10,860 nucleotides of DNA, taken from positions 1-10,860 of the forward strand of contig URDD01000079.1 of assembly GCA_900546395.1 (NCBI GenBank), given 5' to 3'. A program made the translations under genes and the position numbers. Within the stretch, counting starts at the first letter, position 1; every line of letters begins with the position of its first letter. Source of the stretch: an uncultured Bacteroidales bacterium. Its GTDB lineage: Bacteria; Bacteroidota; Bacteroidia; Bacteroidales; UBA932. Shown one piece after another: positions 1 to 5,924 of this stretch. Under the pieces are notes generated by a model. The model ran no database searches and was not told where the DNA came from. It saw only the letters and a program-made list of their open reading frames with translations.

Positions 1-320
1 CGTGCGCTGTCTTCTATATGGTTGGAGGTAACGCTCCTGATGGCTTCGTTCTCTTCCAGGTGCTCTGCCGTGTCGGGAAGTAGTTTCGGAACCCCGACGA
101 TGATTCGGCTCGGATACGGGAGTTTGGCCGCTTGGTATATTTGAATGGAAAAGGTGTGTCCGGAAGCTTCTGGAGCAATGTTTTGAGGCTGTTCCGGTCC
201 GGCAGGAAAGGGGAGCGTGTTTCTGGTTTAACAGATGTTTTCCAATTGTTTAACAATTGTGGATATTGGAGGTCTTTGTGTATGAGGCCGGTCTCGTGGA
301 CAGTTTCTTTGACAAGATGA
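1..320. other. Left-edge region with no convincing gene
   Basis: No recognisable protein is encoded here. On the + strand one frame is open from base 3 to a stop at 318-320, except for one TAG at 81-83. Its last part could start at a TTG at 132 and would give a 62-residue product rich in Arg, Ser, Gly and Trp that matches no family I know. This could be the decayed tail of an upstream gene or chance. The opposite strand has an 80-codon frame (14-256) with no recognisable features. The region also holds a palindrome (243-259) and a direct repeat, listed separately. It ends directly before the promoter of the recombinase gene. Confidence 0.4.
243..259. repeat. Palindrome upstream of the recombinase gene
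   Basis: The left arm CAATTGTT (243-250) and the right arm AACAATTG (252-259) are perfect inverted copies around one central T. The octamer GTTTAACA occurs at 226-233 and again at 248-255, so it repeats with a 22-base period and its second copy runs into the palindrome. The site is about 63 bases upstream of the -7 element of the recombinase gene. A dimeric repressor or recombinase arm-binding site would look like this, but that is inference. AT-rich palindromes of this length also occur by chance. Confidence 0.35.
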
Positions 321-321
321 T

Positions 322-329
322 TATATTTG
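322..329 (+). promoter_or_regulatory. Bacteroidota-type -7 promoter element for the recombinase
   Basis: TATATTTG is an exact match to TAnnTTTG, the -7 element read by the main sigma factor of Bacteroidota. It lies 36 bases upstream of the ATG at 366, a normal leader length. No convincing TTTG -33 element lies at the usual 19-21 base spacing; a TTTG at 308-311 is too close. This site argues against translation from the in-frame TTG at 327, which lies inside the element. Confidence 0.6.
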
Positions 330-365
330 CTGTGTTGGCATATAAGAGAAATACAATGCTTAGAG

Positions 366-1709
366 ATGAAGATAAGGTTTGAAATCAGGTCGGGGGTAAA
401 GTCTGGAGTGGCTGTCCCTTTGTATGTCAGGCTTGTAGATGGGCGGGCTTTCCATCAGGCGGTGCGAACCTGGATTTTGGTTACGCCCAGATTTTGGGAC
501 AGCAGGCGGGAGTGTATCTGCGGTCGAAGTCCTGCTGCAGTGAAGGAGAAGGTCAGGGTAGGGGAGGACATTCGCTTGTTAAGAGAATATTTGCTTGAAA
601 CTTATTGTCTTGCAAAGAAAGCAGGTGAGACGGATGTACGCGGATGGCTCGCAAATGCAGTAAAGAATTTCCGAGCAGGATCGTTGCATGGCGGTGGAAA
701 TACTTCAGATTCTGGATTTGATATTCTGTTTGGAAGATTTGTGTCTGAGAGGAAAATCAGCGACGGGCGGAGGCGTCATTACGAGGTCTTGCGGAGGATG
801 GTACGCAGGTATGAGTCTTATGTGCGGTATTCCAGTAAGGTGGATTCGTTCGTTCTTGACATAAAAAAGATTGACTGTAAGGTACTTGGAATGATGCATG
901 ATTATATCGCCAACGAATCCGAATATGTAGTCCGCTATCCTGGGATTTTGGAAGATAACCCTGAACTTAGGAGGATTAAGCCTCGTGGAGGAAATTATGT
1001 ATGTGGACTGTTCCGTGGTTTGCGGGCTTTTTTCAACTGGGCATGCAAATCCAGAATTATACATGAGTCGCCGTTTGATGGCTTCGAAATGCCTTCGGAA
1101 AGGTATGGAACTCCCATATATCTGACGTTGGATGATGTAAAGAAGATATATGAGGCAGATCTTTCTGAGTTTCCCGATCTTGCAGTGCAGAGAGATGTGT
1201 TCGTGTTCCAGTGTAATGTCGGCTGCCGTGTCGGAGATCTGATGAGGCTGGAAAAAAGTGATGTGGTAAGAGGTTCCATTGAGTATATCCCGTCAAAGAC
1301 AATAAGGTCCGGTGCCCGTACGGTGGTCGTTCCCCTGAATCGGGTAGCTTGTGAAATAGTTGACCGTTATTCCGGGTGGCCTGGCAGCAGGCTTCTTCCT
1401 TTTGAGAGTCCTGAGAAGTTCAATGATGACATAAAGCTGATTCTGAGTATGAGCGGAGTCACTTATATGGTTACAGAGCTTGATACTCTGACCAGGACAG
1501 AGAAGAAGGTTCCGATAAATGAGATAGCGAGCAGTCATATGGCCAGGCGGACTTTTATCGGAAACATTTATAAGATGGTCAGGGATCCGGATCTGGTCTC
1601 GTCGCTTACGGGGCATGCGGAGGGCAGTCGCGCCTTTTCCCGTTACAGGACAATCGATATGGATATTAAAAGAGACCTTGTCAGGATTTTGGAAGGGAAA
1701 AATGTGTGA
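366..1709 (+). CDS. Tyrosine recombinase / site-specific integrase
   Basis: This 447-residue protein is a tyrosine recombinase that cuts and rejoins DNA through a covalent 3'-phosphotyrosine link. The N-terminal part (about 1-60, with VPLYVRLVDG and a TPRFWD motif) resembles the arm-type DNA-binding domain of Bacteroidota integrases. A helical core-binding domain follows (about 110-250), then the catalytic domain (about 260-440). All expected catalytic residues are present: Arg288 in GCRVGDL, Lys311 in the PSK turn, His391 and Arg394 in SHMARR, His417 in TGHAE, and the nucleophile Tyr427 in SRYRT. The length is normal and the enzyme looks intact. I chose the ATG at 366 because the longer reading from TTG at 327 would start inside the promoter element. 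A hairpin follows 18 bases after the stop. Its partner sites are unknown; it could serve an integrative element or invert a surface-polysaccharide promoter. Confidence 0.95.
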   Translation: MKIRFEIRSGVKSGVAVPLYVRLVDGRAFHQAVRTWILVTPRFWDSRRECICGRSPAAVKEKVRVGEDIRLLREYLLETYCLAKKAGETDVRGWLANAVKNFRAGSLHGGGNTSDSGFDILFGRFVSERKISDGRRRHYEVLRRMVRRYESYVRYSSKVDSFVLDIKKIDCKVLGMMHDYIANESEYVVRYPGILEDNPELRRIKPRGGNYVCGLFRGLRAFFNWACKSRIIHESPFDGFEMPSERYGTPIYLTLDDVKKIYEADLSEFPDLAVQRDVFVFQCNVGCRVGDLMRLEKSDVVRGSIEYIPSKTIRSGARTVVVPLNRVACEIVDRYSGWPGSRLLPFESPEKFNDDIKLILSMSGVTYMVTELDTLTRTEKKVPINEIASSHMARRTFIGNIYKMVRDPDLVSSLTGHAEGSRAFSRYRTIDMDIKRDLVRILEGKNV

Positions 1710-1727
1710 AATGTCTTGAAAATTCGT

Positions 1728-1753
1728 ATATTGCCGCCGCTTTGCGGCAATAT
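1728..1753. terminator. Hairpin between recombinase and epimerase genes
   Basis: ATATTGCCGC (1728-1737) and GCGGCAATAT (1744-1753) form a perfect 10-base-pair stem around the six-base loop CGCTTT. The position, 18 bases after the recombinase stop, suits a transcription terminator, but no T-run follows on either strand. Bases 1754-1759 repeat GCGGCA from the right arm ten bases further on. Two inverted arms of about ten bases around a 6-8 base spacer is also the layout of a tyrosine-recombinase core site, so this alternative is open. Confidence 0.5.
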
Positions 1754-1793
1754 GCGGCAGGCGTGATGTGTAAAAATATAATCACTGTGAAAT

Positions 1794-2867
1794 ATGTTGG
1801 AATATAATGTAGGACTTGAGGGCAAAACGGTCTTTGTCACCGGAGTTGCCGGTTTTATAGGTAGTAATCTGGCCGCAAGGCTATATAAGTCAGTGAAGAA
1901 TGTCAAGGTGGTAGGCATAGACTCCATGACTGACTATTATGATGTGAACATAAAGGAGGAACGTCTTAAGTCGTTGTCCGGTTGTCCTGGTTTTGTATTT
2001 GTACGCGGAAATCTTGCTGACAGGGATACGGTCAACAGTATTTTCGAAGAGTATAAGCCCTCTGTGGTGGTGAATCTTGCCGCCCAGGCAGGTGTGAGAT
2101 ACAGTATCACAAATCCGGACGCCTATATCGAGAGCAATCTTATCGGTTTCTATAATATTCTTGAGGCTTGCCGTCATTATGAGGTGGAGCATCTGGTATA
2201 TGCAAGTTCGAGCAGCGTGTATGGAAGTAACAAGAAAGTGCCTTACAGTACTGATGACAAGGTAGATAATCCTGTGAGTCTTTATGCTGCGACCAAGAAA
2301 AGCAATGAGCTGATGGCGCATGCATATTCCAAACTGTATAATATCCCGTCTACCGGTCTCAGGTTCTTTACAGTATATGGACCTGCAGGTCGTCCTGATA
2401 TGGCTTATTTCGGCTTTACGGACAAGCTTCGTGCAGGGGAGAAAATAAAGATTTTCAACTATGGAAACTGTAAGCGGGACTTTACCTATATTGATGATAT
2501 AGTTGAAGGCGTCTATCGTGTGATGCAGCATGCTCCTGAGAAGTCGCTCGGTGAAGACGGGCTTCCTGTACCTCCTTACAAGGTATATAATATAGGCAAC
2601 AGCAATCCTGAAAACCTTCTTGACTTTGTCACTATTCTTCAGGAAGAGCTTGTCAGGGCCGGTGTGCTGCCGTCAGACTATGACTTTGATTCCCATAAGG
2701 AGCTGGTTCCTATGCAGCCTGGTGATGTCCCTGTGACATATGCTGATACAACTCCTCTGGAGAATGATTTCGGCTTCCGCCCTGATACTCCTCTTCGTGA
2801 CGGATTGCGCCGTTTTGCAGAGTGGTACAGCGGATATTATGGCACTGCACAGTCTCCGCTAAAATAG
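1794..2867 (+). CDS. UDP-glucuronate 4-epimerase (extended SDR family)
   Basis: This 357-residue cytoplasmic enzyme should interconvert UDP-glucuronate and UDP-galacturonate through an NAD-bound 4-keto intermediate, supplying galacturonate for capsule or lipopolysaccharide. The Rossmann fold opens with GVAGFIG (Gly17, Gly20, Gly23), and Asp43 ends the second strand, as expected for NAD binding. The stretch after it, MTDYYDVNIKEERL, is typical of the CapI/LpsL-type glucuronate epimerases rather than GalE. The catalytic set is present: a serine cluster at 138-141 (SSSSVYG), then Tyr164 and Lys168 in YAATK. RFFTVYGPAGRPDMA and the RDFTYIDD motif also fit. The length is normal. No promoter is obvious in the 84 bases after the recombinase, so read-through is possible. 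Its last nine bases overlap the convergent membrane-protein gene. UDP-glucose 4-epimerase is the less likely alternative. Confidence 0.9.
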   Translation: MLEYNVGLEGKTVFVTGVAGFIGSNLAARLYKSVKNVKVVGIDSMTDYYDVNIKEERLKSLSGCPGFVFVRGNLADRDTVNSIFEEYKPSVVVNLAAQAGVRYSITNPDAYIESNLIGFYNILEACRHYEVEHLVYASSSSVYGSNKKVPYSTDDKVDNPVSLYAATKKSNELMAHAYSKLYNIPSTGLRFFTVYGPAGRPDMAYFGFTDKLRAGEKIKIFNYGNCKRDFTYIDDIVEGVYRVMQHAPEKSLGEDGLPVPPYKVYNIGNSNPENLLDFVTILQEELVRAGVLPSDYDFDSHKELVPMQPGDVPVTYADTTPLENDFGFRPDTPLRDGLRRFAEWYSGYYGTAQSPLK

Positions 2868-2874
2868 CGGAGAC
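2852..2874. terminator. Shared bidirectional hairpin over two convergent stop codons
   Basis: GTCTCCGCTA (2852-2861) and TAGCGGAGAC (2865-2874) form a perfect 10-base-pair stem with the loop AAA. The epimerase stop TAG is 2865-2867. The stop of the opposing gene is the complement of CTA at 2859-2861, so the two stops are the innermost paired bases of one hairpin. It is placed to end transcription from both sides. Neither side has a clear T-run, so factor-independent termination is likely but not certain. Confidence 0.7.
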
Positions 2875-5024
2875 GGCAGAGATGCCCATGCAAGAAGGTT
2901 GCATAGCCAGAGTGTAACTGCTACGATGGCGGCAGCAGTCAGTGAAATAAGCCATTTCGCCCAGCACGGGAGTTTCTTTCCTGCGTAAGGGTCCTTGATT
3001 TTTATTTTAGGGAACTTGACAGTGTCGGTAAGTGTAGCTCCGAATTGTATGCTGATGTTTGATGATGCGTTTACAGCCCATCCGTTGGCGTTCAGAAGCG
3101 GAGCTATGTTTCTTCTTCTGAGTTTCATCCATGCCATGACCATTGACGGGCCTGATATCAGGAGAAGGATTCCTATGATTACCAGTATAGCCTGCCACCA
3201 GCTTAGTGCTACAAAGCCTTTTGCCAGACTTACGAAGAATGAGCCTATCATTCCCAGAGCCATACCTATGGCGGCGAATATACCTGCGAATTTGGCTATG
3301 TCAAACGGAGGTGCGGCAGATGGTGCCGGTGCAGATGCATCTGCAGGTGTGGCGGGGATTTTAGGGGCTTCAGTGATTTTCTTGCTGGCTTCTGCCATTA
3401 TTTTGGCATCTTTGTCGGCAGCTGATTTGTTTATGAAATTTTCTACTGTTTTTGCCATCCTGCGGTATGGTGACCAAAAGGCCTGTGCAATGCTGATTGG
3501 ATTGTCTATGATTTTGGTGACTACGGCATCCCAGTCAAGTCCTGAGTTGTCATAGAAAATGGCATTTTTTCCTACTGAAAGGTCTCCGATGTCTCCTACA
3601 GTCACTGCTGCGACGATTTTTCTTACTCCGGGTCTGGTTTTGGTGACGCAGTCGCAGTAGACCAGGTAAATTCCGCTGGCTGGAGCCATGACTCCGTGTT
3701 TTGCTGCATCTGCAACGTCCATACAGAAATGGCAGCATCTCTGGTCTATGATGAGATGTCCTGACTGGAATATTGCCCTTGTGTTCTTGTCCGGGTTGTA
3801 GAAGTCCTGGAATGAAACGAAGTTCTTCAGCAGGGTATAGAAGTCTTTGTATATATGGAGGAACTTATCGACGAGGTCTATGTCGTCTGATTCTTCTTTT
3901 AGTGACAGGTCATGTTCTACAAGTGACAGGAGAGCGGCTTTCTTGTTTGCAGAAACAAGCCCGGCTATTTTTTCCGCGCCGAGTTTTTCCACCTCTTCTC
4001 CTTTTTTTGCTTTTTTCCAGTTTTTGTATTCTACTGCATTAAGTCCTATTTCTGTCCAGATTTTTTCTGTGAGGACGGTGATGCCCTCAGGCATGGCGTG
4101 CTCCCGGATTGTCTCCACAGCTGAAGCCCATACCGGGTTGACTGGACCCGCCAGATTTATTTCCGGTTTTCCTGTGACTCTGGCTAACGGGTAGGATGCT
4201 ATTTCAGCTGTGTGGTCACTAAGGTTTTCAGGGCTTACAGTTTCTATCTGGGCTTTCTGTACGTCCAGGGATGAGGTGCATTCAGGCGAGAATCCTGCAA
4301 GACGAGATCTTAGGAAGAAATCTTTTATTTTAGAGTCCAGTGAGTCATATGCTGCGATTACCGCTTCAGTTTCTGTTCCGAACGGAGCCTTAGGGCAGGA
4401 TGCTGCCCATTCCGAATATGCACCCAGCGCATCGTAGAATTTTTCTATCAATGAAGAGTCCAGTCCTGGATCACCGCTTCTGTCTGCAATATTTCCTACA
4501 GTTTCCAGTGCTGAAGTTATTGCCTCTTTTTCTTCAGGGTCTTCTGCTGACATTTCGGTTATTATGCCGTCTCCGTTAAATCTTGTTTTTGAGAATATTG
4601 CCGAGCTGTCGGCAATATCTGTCATTGATATTGCCGAACCTTCTTTGCCAAGGTATTTCAATATGCATGATGCCGACTTGTACAGCTTGCGTCCGGTCTC
4701 GCTTTCTTTGTTGAAATTGTTTATGTCAAACGAATCTTTTCCGTTCAGGAGAAGTTCCGGGTCCGATACCGCTTCTGTTATCCATTCAGATGTGCGTACT
4801 ACGTCGTCCAGATGGATTTTTCCGTCGTTGTCAGTGTCTATCCAGTATAGGCTCCTGTCGTCAATTTCCAGTCCTTTTACGGGACAAGACAGTACAGTCC
4901 ACATTTTTCTGTCAAGTTCAGGAAGGTGTTCTATGTCTTTTCCGGATGTGATTTTTATTCGGGTCGCTCCTCCGATATTTTCAAATTGCCAGTTGTACTT
5001 ATAGTCTTTTTTCAGAACTTTCAT
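2859..5024 (-). CDS. Membrane protein of unknown function with EF-hand-like loop
   Basis: I do not recognise this 721-residue protein. It has no N-terminal signal peptide. Residues 63-74 (DTDNDGKIHLDD) form a near-canonical EF-hand calcium loop, with Asp at positions 1, 3, 5 and 12. A weaker second loop (FNGDGIIT) lies near residues 149-156. The middle is long and probably largely helical (about 160-410). A cysteine cluster follows: Cys430, 431, 434, 457 and 459, with His432 and His443 between them, which could bind metal. A Pro/Ala-rich linker (about 553-573) leads to three likely membrane segments at about 578-602, 607-632 and 689-713. The large N-terminal part is therefore probably cytoplasmic, anchored by the C-terminus. 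The start is the ATG complementary to 5022-5024, 34 bases below a -7 element. It converges with the epimerase gene and appears to be transcribed alone, so context gives no function. Confidence 0.85.
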   Translation of the reverse strand: MKVLKKDYKYNWQFENIGGATRIKITSGKDIEHLPELDRKMWTVLSCPVKGLEIDDRSLYWIDTDNDGKIHLDDVVRTSEWITEAVSDPELLLNGKDSFDINNFNKESETGRKLYKSASCILKYLGKEGSAISMTDIADSSAIFSKTRFNGDGIITEMSAEDPEEKEAITSALETVGNIADRSGDPGLDSSLIEKFYDALGAYSEWAASCPKAPFGTETEAVIAAYDSLDSKIKDFFLRSRLAGFSPECTSSLDVQKAQIETVSPENLSDHTAEIASYPLARVTGKPEINLAGPVNPVWASAVETIREHAMPEGITVLTEKIWTEIGLNAVEYKNWKKAKKGEEVEKLGAEKIAGLVSANKKAALLSLVEHDLSLKEESDDIDLVDKFLHIYKDFYTLLKNFVSFQDFYNPDKNTRAIFQSGHLIIDQRCCHFCMDVADAAKHGVMAPASGIYLVYCDCVTKTRPGVRKIVAAVTVGDIGDLSVGKNAIFYDNSGLDWDAVVTKIIDNPISIAQAFWSPYRRMAKTVENFINKSAADKDAKIMAEASKKITEAPKIPATPADASAPAPSAAPPFDIAKFAGIFAAIGMALGMIGSFFVSLAKGFVALSWWQAILVIIGILLLISGPSMVMAWMKLRRRNIAPLLNANGWAVNASSNISIQFGATLTDTVKFPKIKIKDPYAGKKLPCWAKWLISLTAAAIVAVTLWLCNLLAWASLPSPLF

Positions 5025-5058
5025 GTTGTTTTTAAAGGTTATATTATCTATTATCTTA

Positions 5059-5066
5059 CAAATTTA
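5059..5066 (-). promoter_or_regulatory. -7 promoter element for the membrane-protein gene
   Basis: Read on the minus strand this is TAAATTTG, an exact TAnnTTTG match, 34 bases upstream of the ATG. No strong -33 element is visible at the usual distance. The leader between it and the start codon is AT-rich and lacks a clear Shine-Dalgarno sequence, as is usual in this phylum. Confidence 0.6.
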
Positions 5067-5194
5067 GCCTTTTATTTTCAAGAAACTGTCTGAAAATTTT
5101 ATAAAAGTTACAAAAAAGCATCAGCAAAAAATCTTATGAAATTCAGGATGACAAAAATTTCAGGGAGCTGCTCAGATTGCTTGGATAAATTTTG

Positions 5195-5202
5195 TATTTT
5201 TG
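5195..5202 (+). promoter_or_regulatory. -7 promoter element for the pgeF-sulfatase-GH2 unit
   Basis: TATTTTTG is an exact TAnnTTTG match, 21 bases upstream of the pgeF ATG. A TTG at 5177-5179 is a weak -33 candidate with shorter spacing than usual. The short leader fits transcription starting near 5209. It is the only promoter I can see for the three genes that follow. Confidence 0.65.
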
Positions 5203-5223
5203 CAAGTTAGATATTATTAAATT

Positions 5224-5907
5224 ATGACAGACGAAGGTATTTTGAGATATTCTATTGGGGATGGGGTGGAAGCATTTACGACAACGAGGAGTGCTCAGTT
5301 GCCTTATCCTGTCATTGTCGGACATCAGGTTCACGGAAATAAGGTTGCACTGGTGGACAGGCCTGATATGACACGTGAGGATTTGGATGGCTATGACGCC
5401 CTGGTGACAAATCTTCCTGTGGCTATCGGTGTGAGGACCGCGGACTGTATGCCTATTCTGCTATATGATCCGGTTCATAAGGCTGTGGCAGCTGTGCATT
5501 CTGGCTGGAAGAGCACTGTACAGAAAATAGCATTATATACTGTCTCACGAATGGCTTCCGAGTACGGTACTTCTGCTTCTGATTTGATGGCGGTAATAGG
5601 ACCCGGTATCAGCAGGAAGAATTTTCAGGTGAGGGAGGATGTTTCGTGCTTCTTCAAGGAGGCTGGCTTCCCGATAGACAAGATATGGAGCTGGGACGGT
5701 ACTCCGGAGGAAAAGTCTATGAAAGGGGGCCATCATATTGACCTTGAGGCTGCCAACAAATGGCTTTTGGAGAGTGCCGGTGTCCGGCCTGAGAACATAC
5801 AGTGTTGCGGTATATGTACTTATGATGATGTGCGTTTTTTTTCTGCCAGACGTGAAGGTACAGCTTGTGGCAGGAATATCAGTGTCATAAGGCTTGAGAA
5901 TGTCTGA
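5224..5907 (+). CDS. pgeF: Peptidoglycan editing factor PgeF (YfiH / laccase-domain family)
   Basis: This 227-residue protein belongs to the YfiH/DUF152 family. Members act on purine nucleosides in the cytoplasm, and in E. coli PgeF keeps wrongly built precursors out of peptidoglycan. The three metal ligands are conserved: His37 in HQVHG, Cys75 in TADC and His92 in AVHSGW, spaced 38 and 17 apart, close to the known spacing. GPGIS and the C-terminal GICTY and FFSARR motifs are also typical. The protein is short at its N-terminus: FTTTR (about 18-22) is followed almost at once by HQVHG, and the usual segment of about 35 residues with a GDD and an NR motif is absent. The ATG at 5224 suits the -7 element 21 bases upstream, and I see no frameshift hiding the missing part. 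It is the first gene of a likely operon with a sulfatase. Confidence 0.92.
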   Translation: MTDEGILRYSIGDGVEAFTTTRSAQLPYPVIVGHQVHGNKVALVDRPDMTREDLDGYDALVTNLPVAIGVRTADCMPILLYDPVHKAVAAVHSGWKSTVQKIALYTVSRMASEYGTSASDLMAVIGPGISRKNFQVREDVSCFFKEAGFPIDKIWSWDGTPEEKSMKGGHHIDLEAANKWLLESAGVRPENIQCCGICTYDDVRFFSARREGTACGRNISVIRLENV

Positions 5908-5924
5908 ACAAACCTACGGCAACA

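Larger units (their letters stand above)
5025..5223. promoter_or_regulatory. Divergent intergenic control region
   Basis: These 199 AT-rich bases separate the membrane-protein gene (leftward) from pgeF (rightward). I see no gene or RNA here. Each side has an exact TAnnTTTG -7 element, listed separately, about 129 bases apart, so the promoters do not overlap. An imperfect inverted repeat (TTTTCA at 5075-5080, TGAAAA at 5091-5096) lies just upstream of the leftward promoter, but it is short and AT-rich. Confidence 0.6.

Noticed and set aside
327..365. Longer recombinase reading from a TTG at 327
   Set aside because: The TTG lies within the TATATTTG promoter element, and the 13 extra residues do not resemble an integrase N-terminus. 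The ATG at 366 gives a normal start.
1890..2531. Open frame of 213 codons on the minus strand
   Set aside because: It is the antisense shadow of the epimerase Rossmann domain and shows no protein-like motif.
2995..3555. Open frame of 186 codons on the plus strand
   Set aside because: It is antisense to the membrane-spanning end of the 721-residue protein; its hydrophobic look comes from the opposite-strand codons.
5075..5096. Inverted repeat TTTTCA...TGAAAA in the divergent intergenic region
   Set aside because: Six-base AT-rich arms with a ten-base gap are expected by chance in such sequence.
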